A stretch of 47,461 nt of DNA from a virus: positions 1 through 47,461 of the IMG/VR virus record IMGVR_UViG_3300017990_000024. One strand, written 5' to 3'. Under the pieces are notes generated by a model, which saw nothing but the letters and a program-made list of their open reading frames with translations, did not search any database and was not told the origin of the DNA. Position numbers and translations under genes: made by a program. This document shows positions 7,245 through 15,444 of this stretch, one piece after another (positions within the stretch are counted from its first letter, which is position 1; every line of letters starts with the position of its first letter).

Positions 7245-8108
7245 CTAACCCCGGATCAGATGCTTTGCAGCTTCACCGAACTTTGTGTGGATTCCGTTTT
7301 CAGCACTCTCCACAAATGCACTCCTTAGTATCGCACTTTCAGACTGCGGAGCGAGAGGCTGTTCTTCATCGCTTTCATCAAGTTCGTCTCCGAACTGTGA
7401 TTTGAATTTCTCCTCGAGTTCGTCGATCTGATTCTTAAGAGCTTCAACGACATCAACAACTTTGCCCATGTCATCTTCCATCTCTCGGAATCGTTCTGTA
7501 ATTACGGGTTCCTCTTCGTCTTGCTCAGTCAAAGGTTCTTCCTCTGCGCCATCTTGCTCTTTGTATCGAGCCTTCTCGCGTAGTCGTTTCCCATTACGAA
7601 CTCTCTCTTTGAGCTTACGCACTCGGCGTAGCCTTTCCATCAACTCTCCTTCCTCTTCTTCGAGTTCCTCAGCGAGTTCTTCCTCATCCATATTTTCGGA
7701 TTGGATTTCCTCTGTGTTCTGCGGTGTCTCGTCGCCTATGTTGTCTCCACCATCGGCTGGAATCGAGTTGTTACTTTTAGGATCAGTTTGAGTATCTACT
7801 TCGGCTTCATTTTCTTGCATCCGGGACTCCTCGTCTTCGCCTTCTTGCTCTTCGAGTTCTTCTTCGTCCTCTAAAGCCTCTTGTTGCTTGCCGTCCTGGA
7901 TCTCTCCGTGGTCCTGGCTTGCATCAGGAGTGAGCGGCGTAGTCGGGGTTCCGTCGGCACTACTTGAAGCAGTAGCAGAGACGTCCTGATCCGCTTCGTT
8001 TTCACGGTATCTCTTTTTTGCCATACTTTCTTCCTCCACCTTATGCATCCTCGAGAGCCGCTCGTGCTCTCGCAAGATTGTGATGAGTTGTTCTTTTGTC
8101 TTACTCAT
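7245..8108 (-). CDS. Capsid scaffolding protein
   Basis: 287 aa, very acidic and low in hydrophobic residues, with long Glu-rich runs, a basic helix (RLRRVRKLKERVRNGKRL) around residue 158-176, and a C-terminal coiled coil (VEALKNQIDELEEKFKSQF). Composition and its place between protease and major capsid protein match scaffolding proteins of HK97-type viruses, which line the procapsid and are removed by the protease. Overlaps the protease stop by ATGA. No enzyme motif. Confidence 0.8.
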   Translation of the reverse strand: MSKTKEQLITILREHERLSRMHKVEEESMAKKRYRENEADQDVSATASSSADGTPTTPLTPDASQDHGEIQDGKQQEALEDEEELEEQEGEDEESRMQENEAEVDTQTDPKSNNSIPADGGDNIGDETPQNTEEIQSENMDEEELAEELEEEEGELMERLRRVRKLKERVRNGKRLREKARYKEQDGAEEEPLTEQDEEEPVITERFREMEDDMGKVVDVVEALKNQIDELEEKFKSQFGDELDESDEEQPLAPQSESAILRSAFVESAENGIHTKFGEAAKHLIRG

Positions 8109-8908
8109 TGGGTCACCTCTCGCAAGATTCTTGCTACGTCATCTTCCCCAAGCGTCCGAATGAATGATTCGGCCATGATCTCAGAACTTACGTACTGAAG
8201 ATCCTCGAGCGAGCGGGAAAGCAGCTCTTCTACAATAACAGCTGCTGCCGATAGTTTAGCGTCTTCAATGCTAGGATATGCCTGTTTGAGTAATGGGAAT
8301 AGCTTTTCAGCTCCTTCACTGCGCAGATCACCTGGCATCAACGGTCCACCAATCGCGCCGTCTGCTGTGCTCGTTGTCGCATCATGACGAAGACTAAGCG
8401 CCTCCGCGAATGCTGCGGTTGTATCAAGAAATCCTGGAGCGGGAACAATTGACCCTTCAATGATGTCGCTTACATAAGCTTCAGTAAATGAGAGTCCTGA
8501 TTCTTGATTGAATCTCTCTTCAACTCTACCACCGATCAATTGTATTGAAACATGTCGAAGATCTCCTCTTTCGAGCTTTCTGATCATATCGCGTTCATGC
8601 GGATCAATATCTGCTTCGTAATGCCATCCAACTCCATCACAATATGAATTGATAAAGTGACCAACTGGTAGCGAAGTATCTTCGACTTTGTGATTGTACA
8701 TAACTGGACGTCCAATCAAATCCTTGTGTTTTTCACGCACACTTGCCTCATTATAGAGTACATTGTTTCGTGAGATTTTGTTAAATGGGAGCATAAGACC
8801 TTTGAGGATATATTTAGTCTTACCAGTATGCGGATCGATCTTCTCTGCGAACTGAAAAGTACCTTGTCCTGGTACCCACACTTCTTTCATTAGCTGGGCG
8901 GTCTTCAT
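8105..8908 (-). CDS. Prohead (capsid maturation) serine protease
   Basis: 267 aa. The herpesvirus/HK97/T4-type maturation protease signature is visible: LIGRPVMYNHKVEDTSLPVG contains His73, and GDLRHVSIQL contains the nucleophile Ser121; EGSIVPAPG follows near 151-159. The C-terminal ~100 residues are helical and may bind scaffold or be self-cleaved. It cuts scaffold and other inner head proteins before DNA packaging. It overlaps the upstream 81-aa gene and the scaffold by ATGA, so translation is coupled. Confidence 0.85.
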   Translation of the reverse strand: MKTAQLMKEVWVPGQGTFQFAEKIDPHTGKTKYILKGLMLPFNKISRNNVLYNEASVREKHKDLIGRPVMYNHKVEDTSLPVGHFINSYCDGVGWHYEADIDPHERDMIRKLERGDLRHVSIQLIGGRVEERFNQESGLSFTEAYVSDIIEGSIVPAPGFLDTTAAFAEALSLRHDATTSTADGAIGGPLMPGDLRSEGAEKLFPLLKQAYPSIEDAKLSAAAVIVEELLSRSLEDLQYVSSEIMAESFIRTLGEDDVARILREVTQ

Positions 8909-9150
8909 TTGTTATCGTTCTCTAGTTCGTCTATCCTGTCGAGCATTTTATCTTTAGTCCAGCTCATTGGAAACTCTTCGTCATATACATCAGCTGCATA
9001 TTCAACGAGTTCCGCCTTTGACATATCCTCTAGATAAAATTCTTCGTCCTCTACGTCTTCTGTGATTGGCTCTGGTTCTGGTTCTGGCTCAGAAACTTGC
9101 TCTCTTGCAAGCCATTTTCTCTGTCGACGTGTTAATTGTTCGTTTGCCAT
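8905..9150 (-). CDS. Small protein with Glu-Pro repeat and HeH/SAP-like tail
   Basis: 81 aa. A basic N-terminus (MANEQLTRRQRKWLA), a Glu-Pro run (residues 21-28), an acidic stretch, and a C-terminal MSKAELVEYAADVYDEEFPM...TKDKMLDRI helix-turn-helix resembling the HeH/Rho-N/SAP-type small domains found in viral head and tail genes. A TATA box lies about 24 bp upstream, so this is the promoter-proximal gene of the protease-scaffold-capsid message. Confidence 0.65.
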   Translation of the reverse strand: MANEQLTRRQRKWLAREQVSEPEPEPEPITEDVEDEEFYLEDMSKAELVEYAADVYDEEFPMSWTKDKMLDRIDELENDNK

Positions 9151-9173
9151 TAGTATTGATGTGTGTTCGCGTC

Positions 9174-9185
9174 TATTTAAAAATA
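9174..9185 (-). promoter_or_regulatory. TATA box for the capsid operon
   Basis: Exact TATTTTTAAATA on the minus strand, 24 bp from the ATG at 9150 and with no ribosome site in between, which suggests a leaderless message. Drives the 81-aa protein, protease, scaffold and capsid genes. Confidence 0.75.
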
Positions 9186-9186
9186 T

Positions 9187-9378
9187 TCATGACTTGAACA
9201 TCTCCTCCATGATTGATATTTTTTCTCGCATGATAAGTTTTTGTCGAATTCTCTCTTTCTCAGCAGGCCATTTTCCAGTGATCTTCTTATGAATCACAGC
9301 GCAATACGCTTCTGGTGAATTCTTGTCAGAGTTCTTTGACATGCAGTCATCGAAATCTTTATAGTCTCCGAATGGCAT
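9187..9378 (-). CDS. Small viral protein with DFDDCM..PEAYCA motif
   Basis: 63 aa. The motif KDFDDCMSKNSDK followed by SPEAYCAVIHKKITGKWP is a recurrent short family in tailed-virus genomes, with two conserved Cys. Function unknown. Its ATG overlaps the previous stop (TAATG). It is followed by the promoter at 9174-9185, so it is probably the last gene of the upstream transcript. Confidence 0.65.
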   Translation of the reverse strand: MPFGDYKDFDDCMSKNSDKNSPEAYCAVIHKKITGKWPAEKERIRQKLIMREKISIMEEMFKS

Positions 9379-9848
9379 TAGTCCCAGCCTCCTTCGAGAT
9401 ACACAGGAATGCTTCGATACCCAAGATGCTTGAGAGCAGCAACCCTATGATTTCCTTCTTCAATCTTATTCGTGCGAACATTATATAACGGCACAGACCT
9501 AAGCTTTTTGCCGCTGTTGATCAAGTCAATTATTCCTTGAATCGATTTTCCAAATGAGCCCAGCACATTTCCAGCTCTTCTAGCTGCAAAGTTGATGTCA
9601 ATGAAAAATACTCCAAGAGTCGGATCTACTTGTTGTGCAGCAAATAGCTTACCGCTTGACTTATCAGAGGAGAGTGCTTTGAATACAGGACTCTTCCATT
9701 CAGCAGAAGTCAATCGTTCGTCTATAAGCTTCGCAGCAAAGTCTACATTCTTGATCGGAACCATTGCACTTGCATTCAATTTATGAATTAAAGCCTTTGC
9801 CTCTGCTACACTCTCATGAAGAAGTAGCAATTTCTCGGTGTATCTCAT
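9378..9848 (-). CDS. Tagged protein with ParB/sulfiredoxin-like domain
   Basis: 156 aa. Starts MRYTEKLLLLHESVAEAK, one of three consecutive genes opening with the same M(K/R)YTEKL motif. The C-terminal part has the ParB/Srx-type motif EGNHRVAALKHLGYRSIPVY (residues ~130-149), in which 'DGNHRxxAAxxLG..xVPV' forms the nucleotide/phosphate-binding pocket. Srx/ParB-like enzymes bind ATP or CTP or act as nucleases; activity here is not established. Start taken at 9848 because of the ATGA overlap with the previous stop and the shared motif. Confidence 0.7.
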   Translation of the reverse strand: MRYTEKLLLLHESVAEAKALIHKLNASAMVPIKNVDFAAKLIDERLTSAEWKSPVFKALSSDKSSGKLFAAQQVDPTLGVFFIDINFAARRAGNVLGSFGKSIQGIIDLINSGKKLRSVPLYNVRTNKIEEGNHRVAALKHLGYRSIPVYLEGGWD

Positions 9849-10459
9849 TTTTCGACGTATTTCAGTAGTAGTGTGTAGTACTTCGGGTTCTCTTCGAGAT
9901 GATCGATTGCAATGCGAGCAGCATCCATTGGATCTTTTGTGTGCTCGAACTCGATCGGAAGTCCCAAGTGGAATTCCTCCATAGGGAATCCTCCGAAATC
10001 GCCCTGAGGCTTCTCTTCGTTCCCGTATATGTCTTCTTTCAATTTGGTGAGCTTCTCTGTGTACTTGAATGATTCGACTTGACCTTTCTCCCACTTCCTG
10101 AACCAATTATATAGCTCCTGTGCTACGGAGCGTGAGATGTCGTATGAAACCATGAATTCTTTCACATCATATTCTCTACGGTCTTCAAGCAAGTCTTCCT
10201 TCTTGAACATCTTGATCAATGAAGTTGCCTGTGAAGACAACTCTCTAAACGATTCATTCAATTTTCTAGAACCAAACTCAGCCTTCATGATATCCATAAT
10301 CATCGTCTCCTTGTCAGATTTTGAATAAATCTTAAAGTTACGTTGAGCAATCTGATATAGTTCGTTTGGAGTTTTCTGCTTCAAAGCTTTATACCTAGAT
10401 TCTACTTCAGGTCTCCATGCTTCCTTATGTAGGGATTCTAATTTCTCTGTGTATTTCAT
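9845..10459 (-). CDS. Tagged protein, apparent fusion ending in DUF5661-like domain
   Basis: 204 aa. Begins MKYTEKLESLHKEAW; a second copy, FKYTEKLTKLKEDIYG, appears at residues 131-146. This looks like two tagged proteins joined: a helical part (1-130) and a C-terminal segment FHLGLPIEFEHTKDPMDA...IAIDHLEENPKYYTLL, which matches the DUF5661 pattern (EHT, IA.DHL.E.P.YY). Function unknown. The gene overlaps its neighbours at both ends. Confidence 0.7.
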   Translation of the reverse strand: MKYTEKLESLHKEAWRPEVESRYKALKQKTPNELYQIAQRNFKIYSKSDKETMIMDIMKAEFGSRKLNESFRELSSQATSLIKMFKKEDLLEDRREYDVKEFMVSYDISRSVAQELYNWFRKWEKGQVESFKYTEKLTKLKEDIYGNEEKPQGDFGGFPMEEFHLGLPIEFEHTKDPMDAARIAIDHLEENPKYYTLLLKYVEK

Positions 10460-10662
10460 TATGCGTTCCTCGCGAACATGTACAAGAACTCGAGCACTTC
10501 TGCACGTTCGAATCCTTCATCCATGAGTTCTTTCTTGATTCCTTTCGCTGCACGTTTGAATGCGGTCATGTCAGAAATCTTTGCTAGACCGCCCATACGG
10601 TCAATTGCATCTCGACTGAGAGCTTCAGTGTGTAGTGTGTTTAGCTTCTCTGTGTATCTCAT
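10459..10662 (-). CDS. Tagged small protein, 67 aa
   Basis: Begins MRYTEKLNTLHTEALS, the third copy of the shared N-terminal motif, then a helical basic region (AFKRAAKGIKKELMDEGF). GAGGTAATC upstream of the ATG. Its stop touches the next ATG (TAATG). It may be a short member of the same packaged-protein group. No other family recognised. Confidence 0.65.
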   Translation of the reverse strand: MRYTEKLNTLHTEALSRDAIDRMGGLAKISDMTAFKRAAKGIKKELMDEGFERAEVLEFLYMFARNA

Positions 10663-10666
10663 TTGA

Positions 10667-12373
10667 TTACCTCAAATTAAGAAGATCTTTCAAAGCCTTC
10701 CTATCTTCACCAACAGATCCTTTTGCTAGAGCGACTGAAACTTGCTCTCTAGGAAATGTGTCGTTAATGCGATCGATTGCTTTGACTGTTCCAGCTACAT
10801 TACCTGCTCTAGCAAGTACTTGAACTTTCTTCCAATCAGCAATGTCTTTTCTCTTCATTGCTTGATAGTCTGGATCATCCTTCTCATCACGGATCTCTTT
10901 TTCACCAGACTTGACTAAAGCATCAATTCGTGAAGCTTGCTTCTTGAGTAGAGCGGGCATGTTTACTGCTTCTCGTTGTGAACCGTAAGTCTTATCTTTA
11001 TACCCATCTCGATCTTGAGCAAAATCTTTACCTGCAGCTTGCTCTGTTTCAGGATCTGGATCGACCTCGCCACCTAAGACGCGTTCAGAAAGTTTTCTGA
11101 TTCTTTCTTGAAGCTCGGCGTAGTCTGCTCCAGCAGCATTGTTAGCGAGTTTTGGATATCCAAGCTTCTTGTAAATAGCATTCTGTTCATCAGTACCAAG
11201 AGCATTCCAATGTTGACCGTACATCTTCCAAGCCATCTCATTTACTTCGTCGTCGCTTGGACCATTTGAAACTGATTCATTATTCTCAGGTGCTGGGATA
11301 GTATCTTCAAGTTCTTCACTCGTCTCGTCGCCGAGCTCGATTTGTTCGCCAAGTTGCATCTTATCAGAAATTCTCAGAGCTTTCTTGAAATCGCTATCTT
11401 TATTGAAAGCAAATGATCGTGTACCACGTGTGTACTCAATCTTTGCTTTGCTCAGACGATCTTCAAACTCATCCGCTTCCTTATCAGAAGGCATTATAAT
11501 TGAGTTGAATTCTTTGAATGATTCTTTCTTGATCTCCTTTGGATCCATTTCGTCAGTTGAGAATTTTGTACCGTCCCATTTGACGATCGGTTTACCACCA
11601 CGTACGTCAACGACAGTTCCTGAGATCTTGCCCCATGACTTCGTACGTCCTTGGCCAGAAGTTGAAACTTTATCGCCTTTCTTGAATGATTCAGAATAAT
11701 CACCCATTACTAGATTGCGAATTTCAAAATCAGATGGATCACCTGGTTCAAACATCTTCTTGTTCCCGATCACGACTTTATTACTACCTTTCTGCACAAT
11801 CAGTGCGTATCCAGCATTTGTGGATACAGAACGTGTTTTGAAACCTGCTGATTTCAAAGGTTTATCCATATCGAATAAACCAGAAGCAGATTTCATGATA
11901 TCGATAACCTTATGCTTATCTGCAGTACTCATCGCTTCACTTCTCTTTGAATCTTTGTTAGAAATAAAAGAACGATATGCTCTGATCGCTGATGCAGCAA
12001 TCTCATAAGCCTGATCCAGTGTCAATCCTTCTTCGTCTTCCTGTAGCATGTACGCAATCTCTTGAATACGTGGTTCATCGAATCCTTTCTTGACTCGATT
12101 CAGAATGTGTTTGTGTGCCTTCTTAACGAGATCAGCTTTGTCATCACCGTCAAGAACACTTTCTTTGTACAATTGTTTTATTCGTTGACTAGTGTTCATA
12201 TGTTCCCTCGAATGTTTTTTGACGAAAGCGTCGAGCCGTCTCTTGACCTCGGATGCACCCATGCCGAACAGTTGACCAACGATCGCTATATCAATCGTTT
12301 CAAGACCTCCAGAAGCAAGTGCTTTCTTAAAATACTCTTCTGGAGAGGAAAACTGTTCTTTGCGCTTTGTCAT
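10667..12373 (-). CDS. Large unknown protein, candidate internal virion protein
   Basis: 568 aa, hydrophilic, no catalytic motif recognised. Helical N-terminal third (EEYFKKALASGG, a basic HTH-like ASEVKRRLDAFVKKHS, and MNTSQRIKQLYKESVLDG, which weakly echoes the tag of the next genes), a beta segment around GDKVSTSGQGRTKSWGKISGTVVDVRGGKPIVKWDG resembling a small SH3/KOW-like barrel, then an acidic middle and a helical C-terminus. The start is the ATG at 12373 because the TATA box lies within the longer reading, 26 bp upstream. It leads the operon holding the tagged genes, so it may be packaged with them; this is inference. Confidence 0.6.
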   Translation of the reverse strand: MTKRKEQFSSPEEYFKKALASGGLETIDIAIVGQLFGMGASEVKRRLDAFVKKHSREHMNTSQRIKQLYKESVLDGDDKADLVKKAHKHILNRVKKGFDEPRIQEIAYMLQEDEEGLTLDQAYEIAASAIRAYRSFISNKDSKRSEAMSTADKHKVIDIMKSASGLFDMDKPLKSAGFKTRSVSTNAGYALIVQKGSNKVVIGNKKMFEPGDPSDFEIRNLVMGDYSESFKKGDKVSTSGQGRTKSWGKISGTVVDVRGGKPIVKWDGTKFSTDEMDPKEIKKESFKEFNSIIMPSDKEADEFEDRLSKAKIEYTRGTRSFAFNKDSDFKKALRISDKMQLGEQIELGDETSEELEDTIPAPENNESVSNGPSDDEVNEMAWKMYGQHWNALGTDEQNAIYKKLGYPKLANNAAGADYAELQERIRKLSERVLGGEVDPDPETEQAAGKDFAQDRDGYKDKTYGSQREAVNMPALLKKQASRIDALVKSGEKEIRDEKDDPDYQAMKRKDIADWKKVQVLARAGNVAGTVKAIDRINDTFPREQVSVALAKGSVGEDRKALKDLLNLR

Positions 12374-12398
12374 ATCAAGTTGTTTAGAGACATCCGTA

Positions 12399-12410
12399 TA
12401 TTTAAAAATA
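12399..12410 (-). promoter_or_regulatory. TATA box upstream of the 568-aa gene
   Basis: Exact TATTTTTAAATA on the minus strand, 26 bp from the ATG at 12373. It lies inside what would be the N-terminus of a longer reading frame, which is why the shorter start is preferred. Suggests a leaderless transcript for the tagged-protein operon. Confidence 0.7.
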
Positions 12411-12416
12411 TACATT

Positions 12417-12650
12417 TCACTCCTTGCGTTTAACACGCTTGTAAAAGATCGCTCTCGGACTGCTCCCAGCCGGCTTCACGCCTTGCCTTTCGACAATAAA
12501 CTTCGCTTTCTTCATCCAGCGAATGAGATGCCAAGACTCAGAATTCGAGAGACCAAACTCTTCAGCAATCTGTTGTCTACTCTTTGATCGTTCTAAGAAC
12601 TCGAGTACTTCATTGATCGAATACTTACTTTTCTTCTCCAACAGCAGCAC
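12417..12650 (-). CDS. Small winged-helix DNA-binding protein
   Basis: 77 aa. YSINEVLEFLERSKSRQQIAEEFGLSNSESWHLIRWMKKAKFIVERQG reads as a helix-turn-helix with a following wing, typical of small archaeal wHTH regulators. No ATG in frame near the N-terminus: GTG at 12650 or TTG at 12641 must serve as start. It overlaps the upstream coiled-coil gene by 26 nt. It lies just before the promoter of the tagged-protein operon and could regulate it. Confidence 0.65.
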   Translation of the reverse strand: MLLLEKKSKYSINEVLEFLERSKSRQQIAEEFGLSNSESWHLIRWMKKAKFIVERQGVKPAGSSPRAIFYKRVKRKE

Positions 12651-13086
12651 CCCAGATCTCTATTCCTTTCGTGTTGTTATCACGATTGGTCCGGAGCTGC
12701 TTTTCCAATGCGACGAATTGGTCTTCTAGTGCTTTCTTGCTATTGGCTCTAAACGTCTCTATGTTATTGAGCCACTCTTGCTTCTTTTTGCATTCTTCCT
12801 TCCAGTTCGTCCAGACTTCATCTTTCGTGAGTGTAAGATCTTTGAGCACTTGCTCTTTCATACGATCAACTTGGTTGTCCGCTTCTTCGTATGCATTCTC
12901 TTTAGATTCGTCCAATCCATCGAGTACGTGGTTGATGTCTTCTAGCTCCTTCTTGAAACTAGCTACAATGCCTTTGGCATTCTCTTCATAATATTCTTGC
13001 TCAACGAAGAGCTTGTAGATCTTCTGATCTCCACGTGTCTCTGGAATGACTTCTCGTCTTGTCTCCTTTACGTTTTCGATTTCCAT
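12625..13086 (-). CDS. Coiled-coil protein in portal operon
   Basis: 153 aa, mostly charged helix (YYEENAKGIVASFKKEL, KENAYEEADNQVDRMKEQ, SKKALEDQFVALEKQLRTN). No enzyme motif. ATG overlaps the stop of the membrane-protein gene (TAATG). Likely a structural or chaperone-like component; the context (portal, membrane protein) gives no more specific role. Confidence 0.6.
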   Translation of the reverse strand: MEIENVKETRREVIPETRGDQKIYKLFVEQEYYEENAKGIVASFKKELEDINHVLDGLDESKENAYEEADNQVDRMKEQVLKDLTLTKDEVWTNWKEECKKKQEWLNNIETFRANSKKALEDQFVALEKQLRTNRDNNTKGIEIWGAAVGEEK

Positions 13087-13301
13087 TATTTCTTCCCTAC
13101 TCTATATACATAGAATGCAAACCAGATTGTGAGCAGAATCATTATGAATCCTGCAAACCAGTTGTACATCATGAACATATATCTGATGCAAGTGTAAAAC
13201 GCAAACGCTAAGATGAGGAACGCAACAACTGCTTCAACCATCTCTTGCTTCATATGCGAATCACTTCTTGTTTGAATGTTGATTTTTATCTTGTCTGTCA
13301 T
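13086..13301 (-). CDS. Small two-helix membrane protein, holin-like
   Basis: 71 aa. After a charged N-terminus there are two hydrophobic segments, VEAVVAFLILAFAFYTCIRY (about 22-41) and WFAGFIMILLTIWFAFYVYR (about 48-67), ending VGKK. The topology and size match class II holin-like proteins, but such a shape is not specific. It starts one base after the portal stop, so it is co-translated with head genes, which is unusual for a lysis gene. Confidence 0.6.
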   Translation of the reverse strand: MTDKIKINIQTRSDSHMKQEMVEAVVAFLILAFAFYTCIRYMFMMYNWFAGFIMILLTIWFAFYVYRVGKK

Positions 13302-13302
13302 C

Positions 13303-15444
13303 TTACTGTGGATCTAGCATTGCAGTACAACGACAATTGATTGCTACCCCTGGGAAACTATCGTCCGTGAGTGGAGCTTTCCCCTGCAGAGCGTCTGCGA
13401 TCTTATACGACTTCATATGTCTCTTTGCATGAAGTGGACGTACTCTGTTATCGTTCATCGTCACCCAGATGAACTTCTCGAATCCTTGCTCTTGCCATTT
13501 CAAGAGACGTAGTAAGTTCGTTGACTTTCCTATCTCAGTCCGAATGATCCTTTGCACTTCCCAGTCTTGCGGATTCTCTTTGCGTTTATACTTGTCAATG
13601 ACTTCTTTCACTTGCTTCTTGATCTCAGCGTGTGACAGTCCTCGTACAACTCCATCCAGAATCAGCCTGCGAACATCTTGTACTTTCTTCTTGTTGTATT
13701 GTTTAAGTTGTGCGTCAAAGTTCTTCTGTAGCATTGCTGCTTTATCCATGAGTGCTTTTGATAGCTTCTTGTCGACCTTCTTGTCAACCTTCGTGTCTAG
13801 AGCTCCGGTTCCTTCATGAACGTTATCAAGAACTTTTGCAAATACATCAGTCGCAATACTAGAAACCTTCTTATCAAATCCTTGCATCGTCTTCTCAAGC
13901 GAATCAACTGATTTTGAAGAGGCAAATGCTTCTGACGTCTTTCGTTTCTTCTTGTCAAATTGCTTAAAGAACGAATCAACTGAATCAACAAGTGCTGAGT
14001 CTACTTGCTCAAATGCTTCATCAGCGAGATCATCTTCGGCGCTTCGTAGTTCGGGTGTTGCGCCCTCCCGAAAACCTTCTGGGGATTGAAGTAGTTGAGG
14101 TGGTTCAGCGTCTGGAATGCTTACACCTGGAAACGCGTCCATATTACCATACGTCTGTTGGACGTCTTTAGCAAATTGATTTCCAGAGTCGGATGGTAGT
14201 GCTTCTAGTCCAACGAGCTCTCTGTATTCGTTGACTGTGATGATGTTTCTATCAAACAGATCTCCAGCGAATTGTAGTTTCTCGCTCTTACTATCGAAAT
14301 CGATCTCTCCGAACTTGAACGTCGCATCCTTTGCTAGCCAAGTATATTCTTTTCTGAGCTCATCAATGATTGCTTTATCTAAGAATGCAACGAGCTCTTC
14401 TCGCATTGACTCAAGTCTATATTCAAAGACTACTCTGACTTCTTCAGATGTAGCTCGATTGATGTCAGAGTTCCATGGAGTCAAGTAATTCGGTACAAGA
14501 CCTGATGTGACATCTCTTCGAAGCCAATCAACAGGAGCGCTCATGTCATCGTACTCTCCAACATTAGATAGCGAGTTGATCTCGTGTGGTTTGTTGAGAA
14601 TGATGTGCTCGCTATCCCGTTTTGCATCGAAATCACTTCGGAGCGTCTCTATATCTTCGACTGTTGCCGGATTTTCTGCATCTCCTACACTTATGATCTT
14701 AGCGTTGAGAGCACGATAGCGAGCAATTATGGACCAGTTCTTGACGATCTCCTTAATAATGTCTGTGTCGTCTATAACTGACATGAGGAAAGAACGGCCG
14801 TAGATCATATCTCGGCTCCACCCCCACTTAAAGTGGGATATCTTCGCTTTGTCAATCGGTATTCCATACACCGATCTGCGGAACACTACGCTACTAGCGA
14901 GTACGTAGTTAATGAACCAAAACTTTGGATGCATTTGCGTCATCTCTCCGAAGAGATTTGAGAATGGATATGTTTTTAGTTCAGTTGGTACTTCATATAT
15001 CCACCATTTATCGTGTTCATCTGATGCAAGATTTCTAAAGACTCTTGCTGAGTCTGTGATTGTGAATACGTTGTCGAGAACGAGTGAGCCATTTGGAGTC
15101 TTGGCAAATGTATTCTCAAAATATGCGTTGCCTGTAACAAGAGCTGAGATCACGAAATTTCGAATCTCTTGATTTCCTCTATCTCTTTGCTCAAGCCATT
15201 TGTTGAGAAAGTCTTCGGTCTTCTTGTCGCTTGACTCAATAGAAATATCGTTGCCTACGACAAAGAGCGCTAGTTGGTCGATGCCACTGTTGACTTGTGG
15301 TCTTGTAAGATACGCTTGTGTTGCAAGCTCCATCTCTTCATGTGGTGTGCGTGCTACGTTTTCATCGAAGAGTCCAGTGCCGAACCGTAATGCACCTAGC
15401 TTTGTAATGAATTGCTTAGCCGTAAAAAGTTCAGTAAATTTCAT
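13303..15444 (-). CDS. Portal protein fused to MuF-type head protein
   Basis: 713 aa. Residues ~1-430 form an HK97/SPP1-type portal (LATQAYLTRPQVNSGI, FVISALVTGNAYFE, SHFKWGWSRDMIYGRSFL, NDINRATSEEVRVVFEYRL-like region, stem/crown helices). After an acidic linker and coiled coil, residues ~570-713 carry the phage MuF/SPP1 gp7 domain: VQRIIRTEIGKSTNLLRL, WVTMNDNRVRPLHAKRH and the Cys-containing end VAINCRCTAM. Portals form the ring through which DNA enters; MuF domains lie at the head interior and are minor head proteins. Fusion of the two is known in other tailed viruses. GGAGG precedes the ATG. Confidence 0.9.
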   Translation of the reverse strand: MKFTELFTAKQFITKLGALRFGTGLFDENVARTPHEEMELATQAYLTRPQVNSGIDQLALFVVGNDISIESSDKKTEDFLNKWLEQRDRGNQEIRNFVISALVTGNAYFENTFAKTPNGSLVLDNVFTITDSARVFRNLASDEHDKWWIYEVPTELKTYPFSNLFGEMTQMHPKFWFINYVLASSVVFRRSVYGIPIDKAKISHFKWGWSRDMIYGRSFLMSVIDDTDIIKEIVKNWSIIARYRALNAKIISVGDAENPATVEDIETLRSDFDAKRDSEHIILNKPHEINSLSNVGEYDDMSAPVDWLRRDVTSGLVPNYLTPWNSDINRATSEEVRVVFEYRLESMREELVAFLDKAIIDELRKEYTWLAKDATFKFGEIDFDSKSEKLQFAGDLFDRNIITVNEYRELVGLEALPSDSGNQFAKDVQQTYGNMDAFPGVSIPDAEPPQLLQSPEGFREGATPELRSAEDDLADEAFEQVDSALVDSVDSFFKQFDKKKRKTSEAFASSKSVDSLEKTMQGFDKKVSSIATDVFAKVLDNVHEGTGALDTKVDKKVDKKLSKALMDKAAMLQKNFDAQLKQYNKKKVQDVRRLILDGVVRGLSHAEIKKQVKEVIDKYKRKENPQDWEVQRIIRTEIGKSTNLLRLLKWQEQGFEKFIWVTMNDNRVRPLHAKRHMKSYKIADALQGKAPLTDDSFPGVAINCRCTAMLDPQ

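Noticed and set aside
7462-7791. 109-codon Ser-rich plus-strand frame
   Set aside because: Antisense of the Glu-rich scaffold: Glu codons read backwards give Ser/Leu, so the frame is a composition artefact.
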